Source of the DNA: Alkalibacter saccharofermentans DSM 14828
Lineage (GTDB): Bacteria; Bacillota; Clostridia; Eubacteriales; Alkalibacteraceae
Direction of reading: 5' to 3'
Assembly: GCF_900128885.1 (NCBI RefSeq)
Contig: NZ_FQTU01000002.1
Coordinates: 1 to 64,000 of the forward strand
Length of the DNA: 64,000 nucleotides
Under the pieces are notes generated by a model. It did no database searches and had not been told where the DNA came from. It saw only the letters and a program-made list of their open reading frames with translations. Within the stretch, counting starts at the first letter, position 1. Every line of letters begins with the position of its first letter. Below are positions 6,368 to 16,518 of this stretch, one piece after another. The position numbers were made by a program, and so were the translations under genes.

Positions 6368-8812
6368 TTAAATGTTCTCTTTTTTAATGTTTTCCAACTG
6401 CTTTTTCAATTTTTTAATTTCACTTCTATTATTAAACCACGAGGATATTAAGTGAAACGCTCCTATAAAAAATTTCCCGTTCACCATCTCTAAAACATCA
6501 TCAATCATAGCCGCATCTACTTGCCCCACGGTCATTTTAGAAATCGCCCTAAAAGGCATATTATAAATATAGAGTATGTTTATATTTGGCTCTCCCTTTT
6601 TTTCTGAACGATTTTTGATTCCGTCAAGAATTTTAAAAACAAGCCGACCTATCAATCCTTTAGCGTAATAAAGCTGAGAAATGGTGTCTTCACTTGTTAG
6701 CCTCTTAGTAGTATCCCAACTGGATTTTGGAATCGGGCGATTCAGCAATGATTCAAATTCTTCATCAGAAACGTTTCTCACATCTCCATTGTAGTAGGCT
6801 GATAACTTCACCACATCATAGGGACTATCAGCATTTGTTCCCACTAAATGCAAAGTTTCATTCAATGCTATATCCTCAGAAGATGCACCAACCATAATCC
6901 GATATTCACCGGTTTCTAACTCAAATTTATGCGTTTTGATATTGTAATATCTGAAAGCTTTGTCATCAAGGACTATCTCTAATTCCTTTTTTTCTCCAGG
7001 TTCTAGATAAACTTTGCTGAACTCTTTAAGTTCTTTTGATGCCCTAAATATTTTACTGTCTTTTAACCCTACATATAGCTGCGCAATTTCTTCTCCTGGG
7101 ATTTTCCCAACATTTTTTATTTTAAAGGCAACTTTATTATTTGAGCATACAAGGTCAGAATACTCAAACTTCGTATAGCTTAGTCCATATCCAAAAGGAA
7201 ATCTAACTGGAATATCCTTTTTTTGATAGTATCTGTAGCCAACGTATATTCCTTCCCTGTATTCAGCAGTAAGCTCATTTCCCGGGAAATAATTATATGT
7301 AGGGGTATCCTCATGTTTAATAGGATACGTCTCGCTAAGTTTACCACTGGGGCAAATCCTGCCTGTAACGATATTGATAATTGCGCTTGCTCCCGCCTGT
7401 CCTGCCAAGCAGGAAAACAATAAAGACTTCGCATTGTCTAACCAAGGCATTTCAACGACAGAACCGGCGCTGAGGACAACTACAATATTTTCATTAATAT
7501 ATCTTAACTCCGCCAACAGCTGAGTCTGATTTTCTCTAATCTTCATGTGTTTGCGATCTAAACCTTCCGATTCGTAGCTCTCGTCAAGCCCTAGATACAA
7601 TAAGACAACATCTGCATTCCTAGCCAAGCTCAATGCCTCTTCTTTCATTCTTTCATTTGCCTTCCCGTATCGTTCGAATCCTTGGGCATAACCTATTAAA
7701 TCCAGATGGCTATTTTCAATCATCTCCAAAGTGTCATCCATCTTAGTCGGGGTAACTTTGCTGGAGCCTGCCCCCTGATATCTGGGTATTACTGCAAAGT
7801 CTCCAATCACAGCTACTTTAATACCAGCTTTTAAGGGCAGCAACTTATCATTATTCTTTAATAGTACTATGGATCTTTCTGCTGCTATTCTTGCCATTTC
7901 ATGGTGTGCATCCACGTCAAATTCATTTTCTCGTTTTTTCTGTTCTTTCTTGATTTTAAATACTGCACTGAGAAGCTCGTCAACCCGCTCATCAAGTACT
8001 TCCATTGCGAGATTGCCATTCTTGACTGCTGCCACCACCTCTAAATCACTGACTCCCCCATTCGATGGCATCTCTAGATGGCTTCCTGCTTTAACAGCCT
8101 CTACATGGTCTTTACTTCCACCCCAATCTGTTACCACAAATCCTTCAAAGCCCCACTTATCAACCAATAGATCTTTCAACAAATAAGAGCTCTCATTTGC
8201 ATGAACGCCGTTAATCTTGTTGTATGCAGACATTATGGACATGGGTCTACCTTCTTTTACTGCTATTTCAAACCCTGTAAGATATATCTCGTGTAAGGTT
8301 CTTTCATCCAAGACAGAATCGCTTGTCAGGCGCAGAAGCTCTTGGTTATTTGCTGCAAAGTGCTTGGGACAGGCTGCTATGCCTTTTGATTGAACTCCTT
8401 TTATTAACGCCGCTGCAAGCTTGCCCGATAGATAGGGATCCTCACTGAAGTATTCAAAATTTCTTCCACACAATGGGCTTCTTTTTATGTTAAGCCCTGG
8501 CCCAAGCCAAACGTCAACGTCATGTGATTTTGCTTCTTCACCCAATAGTTCCCCTACTTTTTCCACCAAGTTTTTGTCCCAACTGTTGGCTAATGTAGCT
8601 GCTGTGGGAAACGATGTAGAGGGATGCCCTGCATTTAGACCCAAATGGTCTGCGCTACCAATCTGCTTTCTGATTCCATGAGGACCATCAGCCATTCTTA
8701 ACGAAGGTATATTCAGTCTGTCTATAGATTTAGACATCCAAAAATCTTTTCCTGAAAGTAGTGAGGCTTTTTCTTCTAAAGTCATATTATCTATTAAATT
8801 TTTGTATTTCAT
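6368..8812 (-). CDS. Beta-glucosidase, glycoside hydrolase family 3
   Basis: 814 residues, cytoplasmic (no signal peptide). The N-terminal GH3 barrel contains KHFAANNQE (acid/base-side and substrate loop) and VTDWGGSKDH, whose Asp is the expected nucleophile. The alpha/beta sandwich domain follows (PRYQGAGSSKVTPT, LGLDESYESEGLDR). A fibronectin III-like domain starts near FPFGYGLSYTKFEYSD. A further C-terminal tail of about 130 residues ends in a charged helix (KKLKKQLENIKKENI); its role is unknown. GH3 enzymes of this type release glucose from beta-glucosides. ATG at 8812 is chosen because GGCGGAGG precedes it by 7 bases. The gene stands alone; the 250 bp upstream (8813-9065) hold no gene. 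Confidence 0.92.
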   Translation of the reverse strand: MKYKNLIDNMTLEEKASLLSGKDFWMSKSIDRLNIPSLRMADGPHGIRKQIGSADHLGLNAGHPSTSFPTAATLANSWDKNLVEKVGELLGEEAKSHDVDVWLGPGLNIKRSPLCGRNFEYFSEDPYLSGKLAAALIKGVQSKGIAACPKHFAANNQELLRLTSDSVLDERTLHEIYLTGFEIAVKEGRPMSIMSAYNKINGVHANESSYLLKDLLVDKWGFEGFVVTDWGGSKDHVEAVKAGSHLEMPSNGGVSDLEVVAAVKNGNLAMEVLDERVDELLSAVFKIKKEQKKRENEFDVDAHHEMARIAAERSIVLLKNNDKLLPLKAGIKVAVIGDFAVIPRYQGAGSSKVTPTKMDDTLEMIENSHLDLIGYAQGFERYGKANERMKEEALSLARNADVVLLYLGLDESYESEGLDRKHMKIRENQTQLLAELRYINENIVVVLSAGSVVEMPWLDNAKSLLFSCLAGQAGASAIINIVTGRICPSGKLSETYPIKHEDTPTYNYFPGNELTAEYREGIYVGYRYYQKKDIPVRFPFGYGLSYTKFEYSDLVCSNNKVAFKIKNVGKIPGEEIAQLYVGLKDSKIFRASKELKEFSKVYLEPGEKKELEIVLDDKAFRYYNIKTHKFELETGEYRIMVGASSEDIALNETLHLVGTNADSPYDVVKLSAYYNGDVRNVSDEEFESLLNRPIPKSSWDTTKRLTSEDTISQLYYAKGLIGRLVFKILDGIKNRSEKKGEPNINILYIYNMPFRAISKMTVGQVDAAMIDDVLEMVNGKFFIGAFHLISSWFNNRSEIKKLKKQLENIKKENI

Positions 8813-9065
8813 TACAACCTCCGCCAACTGTTATCTTGCACTGGTTTTATTATTTATATCCTTATAGAATTAATCTTACCAGTATAAAAGAGCTTTCTGC
8901 AGATCAACCACAAAAAGCTTCTAAATTAAGTGCAATGTAATCAATTAGTTTTATATCTTACGAAGCAACGGTATCAATGTTTAAGCCGATAACTGTTATT
9001 TCCCATGATTAATTATGATTAAGCATATGTCCATTTGCTTTTATTTTATTTCACTCAAGTTTTTT

Positions 9066-10286
9066 CTATAGTCCTCTGCGCCTTGGCTTTAGCACCTTTG
9101 GCTTATTTCCCCATGTGTCAACATCCAAATAACCGTATTTAGCCCTTAAGTGGGTATTTACCTGAAGCTCACATCCGGTTTTAGTCTCACATTTTTTACA
9201 TTCAAAACACTGCATGGATTCAAAGCCCCGGGTAAAAGGACATACTGCGATGCAGTTTGCACAACTTGCTCCATTTGTCTGCCAAAGTCTCAGGCACTTT
9301 TCTGCTGATATGTACCATTTTTTTATTCCAGAGTTGTTATTATCACATATCCCATCGTAGCTTTGCTCACCAAAGCTAATAGCACTGGACGGACAATGCT
9401 CTGCACATAAATGGCAGTTATCACAAAATTCCGGTATCCCAAAGTCTATTGCATGGTCATTTTCAAGGGGCATATCTGTAAGTACCTTCATCAGCCTGAC
9501 ATTCGGCCCGAACTCAGGTGTTATAAGGAGTCCCAGTCTACCCAACTGACCTAGCCCTGCCTCAACAGCCAAGGGTATGCTAAGTGCAGTATCATTCATG
9601 CAAGGGATTGCCTGGTATCCCAAACCCCTAATATACTCCGCAAGGGATACCGCCGTGATACCCATTCTGGAATAACCAAGAGATGTAGCGGTGCTGGCAT
9701 CTACCAAAGGTGATGTTTCTATCATTTCGTCATCCATGGCAACGGCCATTACTATGGCTTTGTTTACCTTCCTAGGTATTAAGAAGGCATCTTCCGTCTC
9801 TTGGGGGGAGCCTTCATCTACAATCTCAAAGGACTTGAATAGATCTTTTGAATAGACCCACTTGGGATCAAGACTGGCAATTCCCACTAGATCAGCTCCA
9901 TATAAAACTGCTGCTTTTTTCACCATATTTGATAATTCATTGCTTGGCATATTGACGGGATGATTGGCAAGCATATCCGGCACAAACAGGGGACTCCATT
10001 TTAAGAATTGAAAATTCGGAAATCCGTACTCTCCTATAAGCAAGTTGAGTGCATTTGCCCCTAAGTCAAGAGCATTGTCTTCTTGCCTTCTTCCTTCTTC
10101 GCCGCTCATCATTCTTCTGACCATGTTTTCCATCATTTTGTTCATCCAGTGATTGTAACCGATTTCTCCCGCATCCTGAAAACTCACGGTCACAAATGCC
10201 TGCCTGGTAACAGGAAATCTTTCGTACACACCTTCTTTTATATCGATTGGACTTTCGCTTTTTTTCATCTCTTTTCTTGGTATCAT
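9066..10286 (-). CDS. Reductive dehalogenase-like iron-sulfur protein without Tat signal
   Basis: 406 residues resembling the corrinoid/Fe-S part of reductive dehalogenases (RdhA). Family-like blocks are GYQAIPCMNDTALSIPLA, AGLGQLGRLGLLITPEFGP, VLTDMPL and a C-terminal pair of cluster motifs: CDNCHLCAEHCP and C-x10-CANCIAVCP. A further cluster of four cysteines (CFECKKCETKTGC) follows, which I do not know from classical RdhA. There is no twin-arginine signal (start MIPRKEMKKSES), so the protein should be cytoplasmic, and no RdhB membrane anchor is nearby. Function is unproven: it could dehalogenate, or act as a related Fe-S reductase. It is divergent from a TetR regulator 180 bp away. ATG follows GGGGTG. 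Confidence 0.8.
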   Translation of the reverse strand: MIPRKEMKKSESPIDIKEGVYERFPVTRQAFVTVSFQDAGEIGYNHWMNKMMENMVRRMMSGEEGRRQEDNALDLGANALNLLIGEYGFPNFQFLKWSPLFVPDMLANHPVNMPSNELSNMVKKAAVLYGADLVGIASLDPKWVYSKDLFKSFEIVDEGSPQETEDAFLIPRKVNKAIVMAVAMDDEMIETSPLVDASTATSLGYSRMGITAVSLAEYIRGLGYQAIPCMNDTALSIPLAVEAGLGQLGRLGLLITPEFGPNVRLMKVLTDMPLENDHAIDFGIPEFCDNCHLCAEHCPSSAISFGEQSYDGICDNNNSGIKKWYISAEKCLRLWQTNGASCANCIAVCPFTRGFESMQCFECKKCETKTGCELQVNTHLRAKYGYLDVDTWGNKPKVLKPRRRGL

Positions 10287-10466
10287 TTTTTCACCCCATA
10301 TCCATGATTATCATTCTCGTTTAAGTATATCAAAGTTTTAATAAGATTACTTTATTATGCATATAATTATTGGCTTAACTTTATTTTTATCAAATTAAAT
10401 ATATATGTTTGCTAAATATTATGATAGAATATATAACTGAGATATTCAATTGAAAGGCGTGAAAGC

Positions 10467-11150
10467 ATGAAAAAGATATCCGCTGCAGATAAGATTTATC
10501 AGGCTGCCAAAAGTTTGTTTTACGAGTCAGGTTATTACGGAACTACTACACGGGATATTACTACAAAATCTTCAACAAATCTGGGTTTGATTAAATATTA
10601 CTTTGACAGTAAAAAAGTACTTGCTTACAAAATGATAAGCGAAATTTTTGATGAACTTTTGGGTTCTTTAAACAAATATATCAAAGCAGATGAAGATCCC
10701 TTGTTCTACGCCATGGTGTATACCCATGTATTCATGAGCATGCTCTTCAGTGACGAAAAGGTGGAATCGTTTATAGTAGAGTCTTTTTCAGATGAGATAA
10801 TGGAAGAAATTGAGGATGCCTTCTACAGATCTTATCAGTACGACCTCAATTTAAAGATCTTGGAAACTCACGCCTTTTCCCCTGAGTACAATACGCATCA
10901 AACGATACAACTAAACCTATTTTCCTTTCACAATGCAATTAAATCCATCGGAAGGATGCGCCAAAGGGGCCGTATGGATATTAACAACGATCAATTCAGG
11001 CTTTATATTTTTAAATTGATACTTTTCGGACTGGGCATAAACTTGGATGACGAACAAGAGAGAATGAAGGGTTCTTTTGATCTTAGCAACAAAATAATAA
11101 ATGACAACGACCGTCTGAAGATTCCTAGTAAGATTTTTCTAGATGCTTAA
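10467..11150 (+). CDS. TetR-family transcriptional regulator
   Basis: 227 residues. The N-terminal 50 residues form the TetR helix-turn-helix: KIYQAAKSLFYESGYYGTTTRDIT, then LGLIKYYFDSKKVLAYKM. The rest is a helical ligand-binding domain without recognisable residues. It is one of only two plus-strand genes left of the origin and is divergent from the reductive-dehalogenase-like gene, so it most likely represses that gene, itself, or both. I did not find a convincing operator palindrome in the AT-rich 180-bp space between them. The gene ends at a strong terminator. Confidence 0.88.
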   Translation: MKKISAADKIYQAAKSLFYESGYYGTTTRDITTKSSTNLGLIKYYFDSKKVLAYKMISEIFDELLGSLNKYIKADEDPLFYAMVYTHVFMSMLFSDEKVESFIVESFSDEIMEEIEDAFYRSYQYDLNLKILETHAFSPEYNTHQTIQLNLFSFHNAIKSIGRMRQRGRMDINNDQFRLYIFKLILFGLGINLDDEQERMKGSFDLSNKIINDNDRLKIPSKIFLDA

Positions 11151-11158
11151 AATACAAA

Positions 11159-11189
11159 CCCCTGCCAAAATATCTGGCAGGGGTTTTTT
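11159..11189 (+). terminator. Rho-independent terminator after the TetR gene
   Basis: CCCCTGCCA and TGGCAGGGG form a 9-bp stem with a 7-base loop, followed by six T on the plus strand. It lies between convergent genes; on the minus strand the tail is GGGGTTTGTATTTT, so it may also stop the transcript of the large redox gene in that direction. Confidence 0.9.
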
Positions 11190-11192
11190 GAC

Positions 11193-14100
11193 TTAAAGTG
11201 TCTCTGTAATTTTTCCAAACTCTTTTTCCACAAAATCTGTAGAAATTCTCGGTTCGAACATCTTGCCTTCCTCTACAACTAAAAGGTTGGCTTTTTTATC
11301 TTCAGTAGCAAATCCATCCATATATAGCACATCAGATTCGCCAACCGGCCATATTGAACCGCTTTTTGCAAGGTATGCTCCTTTATAAACAGGTATAGCC
11401 TTGGATAGCTCTTCCATTATGTCTTCAACTGATGCAAAGGGATTTTGTTCTCCCAACACAACCGTAAGGTTGGTCATTATCTCCCAATTTGACTTTCCGG
11501 ACAGCGCCGTTATTGCAGGGGCTATCTTTTGAATCCTTCTTTCAGAGTTAGTAAAAGTTCCCTCTGATTCAGCCCAGCTGACAGCAGGAATTACCACATC
11601 TGCCTTTTGTGCAGTTGGTGTTAGGTACAGGTCTTGAACCATCAAGAATTCTAGATTATCAGTCTTTTTGCCTTCAACATCCTCTCCAAAAATCATAAGT
11701 CCTTTCAAGGTTTTATCTTCTATGGCTTTTTCAATTACCTTGTTATCTTTATTGACTCCCATATCCGAAAGACCTTGGCTGTTGTTTTTAGGCTTTAGCT
11801 GTATTATTCCCCTTCTGGGAAGTCCTATCTTTCCAGCCACTACGGCAATATCCGCAATTAGCCTTGCAGCTCCAGCCGTTACGTAATTTTGATCAAATAC
11901 GATAATGGCTTTTTGAGCATCTTTGTATTCTTTTGCCATTGCTTTTGCATCACTAGAAACCTCTACTGCTGCAAGTGAGCTTTTCAGTTCTTCAAATCCT
12001 TCGGCATTTTTCGGTTCGCATCCCATATCTATAAGAGCTTTGAGCATCTCTTTAAGCAGGGTCAAGTCCTCTGTTTCAATCTTTCTGTTAGCCCATTCGT
12101 CAGCCTGTGTTTCTATGTTGTTCACGACAGTAAGCTTGGCACCGTTTCTGAGACCTTCCCTTACCTTTAAGGCGGCAATGGTATGGTCCTTCATTATGTC
12201 TCCACCTACCAATAGAATCATATTGGTGGATTTTAACTCTTCAAAGGTATTTGTTGAAGCGTCCATGCCAAGAACTTCTTCAATCCCTCCGTAATTTCTG
12301 TTAAATGATGTAATATTATCAGTAGACAGGTAATCCCTTGCCAGCTTCTTCGCCAGGTATATCTCTTCATTTGTATATCTGTCAGATACAGCTACCGCTA
12401 CAGCATCCTTGCCATAAAGCATCCTTAGGCTTTGCATCTTTTTAGCTGCAGTCCTTATGGCTTCATCCCAGCTAACTTCTACCAGTTTGCCCTCTTTTTT
12501 AACCATTGGCTTAGTAAGTCTGCTCTTTTGGTTTGATGCATCGTAACCGAATCTTCCTTTGACGCATAGGAGGCCTTTATCGACTGTACTGTCTTTATCC
12601 GGGAGCACTCTATATATCTTATCTCCCTTAGCCTGTACGCTTACGTTGCAGCCAACTGAGCAGAAGGAGCATACTGACTTTGTTTCTACCTGTTCAACAG
12701 GTACCGGTTTTGTCATTTGAAGTCTTTCCTGCAATGCTCCTACCGGGCAAACGCTTATGCACTGCCCACATGAGATGCAGTTCGTTTCAGCAAGGGGCAG
12801 ATTAAGTGCCGGTTTGACTGCTGTATCAAATCCTCTGTCAACAAGGCCTAAAGCTCCATTATCCATTACTTCGTCACATACTCTCACGCAAAGTCCGCAA
12901 AGTATGCACTTGTCGGAGTTTCTGACGATAAATGGGTGGTTGTCATCATGTTCACGGGAGTGAACTTCTCCCTCGTATATTTCCGGACTTACGTCATAAC
13001 TATTAGAATAATCTATCAACTTGCATTCGAATACGTCTCCGCAGCCACACTCAAGACATCTTTTTGCATCTTCCATTGCCTGCTCAGGAGTATATCCTGC
13101 AACAACCTCTTCGAAGTTTTTCTTCCTCTCTTCAGCAGACAGGTGCCCCATGTGAGGTCTCTTAGCCTTTTCCCTATCTTTGAAAGTCTCTTCTGTTATA
13201 TCTTCTCTCTTAACCCAGTATGGCTCAGTGAATGAAATCTCTTGACCTTTTAAATATTCATCAATTACGATTGCGGCCTTCTTTGCATCGCCAATGGCTT
13301 CTATCGCTATTCCTGCGCCATCATTGATTGCATCTCCTCCCGCAAAAACCCCCTTCATGCTTGTTGTAAAAGTGGTCTCATCTGTAACTATTGTATTCCA
13401 ATTGGTCGCCTTAAGGTTTTCAAACCCAGCAAGGTCCACACCCTGGCCTATGGCGCCTATTACAAGGTCTACGTCAATTGTTTCTTCTTCGCCCACAATC
13501 GGTACAGGTCTTCTTCTTCCGCTTGCATCAGGCTCACCAAGCTGCATTTTCTGCAATCTGACCTTCTTTGCCTTTCCATCCTCCTCAATTATCTCAACAG
13601 GCGCAACAAGGTATTTAAATATTACACCCTCTTCTTCCGCTTCGATAATTTCAATATCTTCTGCAGGCATTTCATCCCTGGTTCTTCTATATAATATGTA
13701 AACCTCTTTTGCTCCAAGCCTTACTGCTGTTCTGCAGGCATCCATTGCCGTGTTTCCCCCACCGACTACTGCTACCTTGCTGCCAATCTCAATCGGTTCA
13801 TTTAAAGTCACTTTTCTTAAAAAATCTATCCCGCCAATTACTCCAGGAAGTTCTTCTCCAGGACATCTCATTTTTGAGCTTGTCCAGGCTCCTACTGCCA
13901 CATATACTGCATCATACTGATTTTGAAGATATTCAAAGTCGATATCTCGTCCTATCTTCATGTTGTTCAGCATTTTTGCACCCATCTTTTCGATGATTGC
14001 AACCTCTTGATCTACTATGTCTTTAGGTAGCCTGTATTGGGGTATCCCGTATCTAAGCATCCCTCCCATCTGTGGCATGGCATCGTAAATTGTAACATCG

Positions 14101-14750
14101 TGACCCATCCCGAGAAGGTAATATGCGGCGCTTAGTCCTCCTGGACCTCCACCAATTATACCGACTTTCTTGCCAGTCGATGGAGAAATCTCCGGTATGA
14201 ATAGATCCTTGTCTTCAAGGTCTATGTCTGCTACAAATCTCTTAAGCCAAGCTATAGATATAGGCTCTTCTATAAGCTGTCTTCTACATGCTGTTTCGCA
14301 TGGATGAGGACATACCCTTCCTATTGCCGCAGGAAGAGGCAGCTGTTCCTTGATAAGTTCCAAGGCTTCTCTAAACTGACCGTTCGCGATTAGTCCAACG
14401 TATCCCTGACAATCCGTATTTCCCGGGCATGCCAAGGTACATGGCGCCTTGCAGTCTCCTGTATGATCTGAAAGCAAAAGCTCCAAAGCGGTCTTTCTGC
14501 TTTCCTTTGTCCTATTGGTATTTGTTTTTATTATCATTCCATCTGACGCTTTTGTTGCGCAAGATCTTAAAAGCTTAGGCACTCCTTCAACTTCCACGAC
14601 ACACAATCCGCAAGAACCGTAAATCTCAACTCTCTCGTCATAACAAAGAGTCGGAATCTCAATGCCATTTTCCCTGGCGATCTGAAGAATCGTCTGATCG
14701 CTGGTGCCCTGGACTTCTATTCCATTTATATTCATTCGTATCAAAGACAT
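11193..14750 (-). CDS. Large flavin/Fe-S subunit (GltD + FDH-like fusion) of an electron-bifurcating-type complex
   Basis: 1185 residues. In order: a 2Fe-2S domain (Cys36, 47, 50, 64); a GltD/NfnB-like part with extra cysteines (CKAPCTLACPG), FAD site GGGPGGLSAAYY and NAD(P) site VVGGGNTAMDACRTA; two 4Fe-4S motifs (CILCGLCVRVC and CISCGQCISVC); and a molybdopterin-oxidoreductase-like domain with its 4Fe-4S site (CSFCSVGCN...LLCVKG). In the last domain the position that carries Cys or Sec in formate dehydrogenases appears as Tyr (NITSFNRNYGG). The architecture with the next two genes is like HydABC/Stn-type transhydrogenases that exchange electrons among NADH, NADPH and ferredoxin. That assignment is from memory of the family; the exact reaction is inference. 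ATG follows AGGAG. Confidence 0.8.
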   Translation of the reverse strand: MSLIRMNINGIEVQGTSDQTILQIARENGIEIPTLCYDERVEIYGSCGLCVVEVEGVPKLLRSCATKASDGMIIKTNTNRTKESRKTALELLLSDHTGDCKAPCTLACPGNTDCQGYVGLIANGQFREALELIKEQLPLPAAIGRVCPHPCETACRRQLIEEPISIAWLKRFVADIDLEDKDLFIPEISPSTGKKVGIIGGGPGGLSAAYYLLGMGHDVTIYDAMPQMGGMLRYGIPQYRLPKDIVDQEVAIIEKMGAKMLNNMKIGRDIDFEYLQNQYDAVYVAVGAWTSSKMRCPGEELPGVIGGIDFLRKVTLNEPIEIGSKVAVVGGGNTAMDACRTAVRLGAKEVYILYRRTRDEMPAEDIEIIEAEEEGVIFKYLVAPVEIIEEDGKAKKVRLQKMQLGEPDASGRRRPVPIVGEEETIDVDLVIGAIGQGVDLAGFENLKATNWNTIVTDETTFTTSMKGVFAGGDAINDGAGIAIEAIGDAKKAAIVIDEYLKGQEISFTEPYWVKREDITEETFKDREKAKRPHMGHLSAEERKKNFEEVVAGYTPEQAMEDAKRCLECGCGDVFECKLIDYSNSYDVSPEIYEGEVHSREHDDNHPFIVRNSDKCILCGLCVRVCDEVMDNGALGLVDRGFDTAVKPALNLPLAETNCISCGQCISVCPVGALQERLQMTKPVPVEQVETKSVCSFCSVGCNVSVQAKGDKIYRVLPDKDSTVDKGLLCVKGRFGYDASNQKSRLTKPMVKKEGKLVEVSWDEAIRTAAKKMQSLRMLYGKDAVAVAVSDRYTNEEIYLAKKLARDYLSTDNITSFNRNYGGIEEVLGMDASTNTFEELKSTNMILLVGGDIMKDHTIAALKVREGLRNGAKLTVVNNIETQADEWANRKIETEDLTLLKEMLKALIDMGCEPKNAEGFEELKSSLAAVEVSSDAKAMAKEYKDAQKAIIVFDQNYVTAGAARLIADIAVVAGKIGLPRRGIIQLKPKNNSQGLSDMGVNKDNKVIEKAIEDKTLKGLMIFGEDVEGKKTDNLEFLMVQDLYLTPTAQKADVVIPAVSWAESEGTFTNSERRIQKIAPAITALSGKSNWEIMTNLTVVLGEQNPFASVEDIMEELSKAIPVYKGAYLAKSGSIWPVGESDVLYMDGFATEDKKANLLVVEEGKMFEPRISTDFVEKEFGKITETL

Positions 14751-14768
14751 TTATTTCACTCCTATCCC

Positions 14769-16517
14769 TTATTCCACTATTACCGCATTAAATTTGCACA
14801 CATCGTAACATTTTCCGCACTTGATACATAGCTCCTGGTCAATAATATGAACTTCCTTGCGACTTCCAGTAATGGCATCTACCGGACAGTTCTTAGCGCA
14901 CAGCGTGCAACCTACGCAGTTTTCTTCGGATATTGTATAGGTAACGAGATTTTTACATTGTTTTGATGGGCACTTCTTATCATTTATATGAGCCTCGTAT
15001 TCGTCCCTGAAGTATCTGATGGTACTTAAGACCGGATTGGGTGCTGTTTGGCCAAGGCCACATAAAGATCCGTCCTTTATCTGCACTGCGAGGTATTCCA
15101 AAAGTTCAATATCTCCTTTTTTACCTTCGCCTTCAGTAATCCTTTCAAGTATCTCAAGCATCCTCTTTGTCCCCATACGGCAGTGGATACACTTTCCGCA
15201 GGACTCTTTCCTTGTGAAGTCTAGAAAAAACTTAGCCATTTCCACCATGCAAGTGGTCTCATCCATTACCACCATTCCGCCAGAACCCATTATGGCACCG
15301 GTCTTTGTGATGGATTCGTAGTCTACAGACGTGTCCACCAGCTCAGCAGGAATACATCCTCCAGAGGGTCCGCCCATCTGAACAGCTTTAAATGCCTTGT
15401 CATTTAGTATTCCGCCACCGATATCAAATATGATATCCTTGATCGGAATCCCCATAGGAACTTCAACAAGTCCGCCTTTTTTTATCTTTCCGGTAAGGGC
15501 AAAAACCTTTGTTCCCTTGCTCTTTTCAGTTCCCATTGCAGCGTAAGCTGCTCCACCGTTGTTAATTATCCAAGGTACGTTTGCAAAGGTCTCAACGTTA
15601 TTTATATTTGTAGGCTTTGCCCAGTAGCCCTTTTGTGCGGGAAATGGAGGTTTTAGCCTAGGCATGCCCCTTTCTCCTTCCAATGATGCTATAAGGGCAG
15701 TTTCTTCGCCACAAACGAAGGCTCCAGCACCAGCCTTTATCCTCATATCAAAGTCAAAGCCCATGCCAAGGATATTTTTGCCCAACAAGCCTTTTTCTCT
15801 CGCTTGATCCATTGCCTTTTCAAGCCTCTTAATTGCAAGAGGATACTCCGCCCTTACATATATTATGCCTTCCTCTGACCCTATTGCATAAGCTCCGATC
15901 ATCATTCCTTCTATGAGGTTATGGGGGTCTCCTTCAAGTATGCTCCTGTCCATGAACGCACCAGGGTCTCCCTCATCAGCATTGCATACCATGTATTTTG
16001 GCGTCTCGTTTTGCTGATAAGCTGCATTCCACTTAAACCATGTAGGAAATCCTGCTCCACCACGGCCTCTAAGACCTGATACCTTCATCTCTTCTATGAC
16101 TTCTTCGGGGCTCAAATCTTTAAGACATTTTTCAATGGCCTTGTACCCGCCATTTGCAAGGTACTCCTCTATGTCTTCAGGATCTATATAGCCACATCTT
16201 CCAGTGGCGATTTTTACCTGCTTTTCTTGAGACTCTTTATCTATTTGCGATATAAGATATCCTTCTGATTTGCCTTTATTTAATATATCGTCGAGGAATT
16301 CTGCTATCTTATCCGCAGGCACTTTTACATATCTGTGCATATTTCCCTCGTCGTCATATATGTCCACTATAGGTTCCAGGTGGCACATACCTACACAGCC
16401 TGTTATTTCCAGGTTTATATTTAGGTTTTTCGCGCCGATTTCCTTTTCAAACTGCTCAAAAACCTTTCCGGCACCCGCCGCTATGCCACAGCTTCCTAAT
16501 CCTACTACAGCCTTCAT
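14769..16517 (-). CDS. NuoF/HydB-like NADH-binding flavoprotein subunit
   Basis: 582 residues. An N-terminal thioredoxin-like 2Fe-2S domain (residues 1-90; VGLGSCGIAAGAGK, ITGCVGMCHLEP) is followed by the NuoF core with the FMN/NADH loop GRGGAGFPTWFKW and the 4Fe-4S site ESCGKCIHCRMGT. The C-terminus adds two ferredoxin motifs, CVGCTLCAKNCP and CIKCGKCYDVCK. This three-part layout is that of HydB of bifurcating hydrogenases and of related transhydrogenases and formate dehydrogenases. The start at 16517 is supported by AAAGGAGG; an in-frame upstream start at 16541 lies inside the previous gene. It sits one base after its NuoE-like neighbour and 18 bases before the large subunit, so the three are co-transcribed. 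Confidence 0.88.
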   Translation of the reverse strand: MKAVVGLGSCGIAAGAGKVFEQFEKEIGAKNLNINLEITGCVGMCHLEPIVDIYDDEGNMHRYVKVPADKIAEFLDDILNKGKSEGYLISQIDKESQEKQVKIATGRCGYIDPEDIEEYLANGGYKAIEKCLKDLSPEEVIEEMKVSGLRGRGGAGFPTWFKWNAAYQQNETPKYMVCNADEGDPGAFMDRSILEGDPHNLIEGMMIGAYAIGSEEGIIYVRAEYPLAIKRLEKAMDQAREKGLLGKNILGMGFDFDMRIKAGAGAFVCGEETALIASLEGERGMPRLKPPFPAQKGYWAKPTNINNVETFANVPWIINNGGAAYAAMGTEKSKGTKVFALTGKIKKGGLVEVPMGIPIKDIIFDIGGGILNDKAFKAVQMGGPSGGCIPAELVDTSVDYESITKTGAIMGSGGMVVMDETTCMVEMAKFFLDFTRKESCGKCIHCRMGTKRMLEILERITEGEGKKGDIELLEYLAVQIKDGSLCGLGQTAPNPVLSTIRYFRDEYEAHINDKKCPSKQCKNLVTYTISEENCVGCTLCAKNCPVDAITGSRKEVHIIDQELCIKCGKCYDVCKFNAVIVE

Positions 16518-16518
16518 G

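Noticed and set aside
11193..12700. Selenocysteine in the formate-dehydrogenase-like domain
   Set aside because: There is no in-frame TGA in the gene; the active-site position reads as Tyr in an uninterrupted frame.
12936..13235. Long plus-strand open frames over the redox operon and other minus-strand genes (for example 13294-13701 and 11923-12294)
   Set aside because: They lie fully inside well-supported genes on the other strand, lack ribosome sites and have no recognisable domains.
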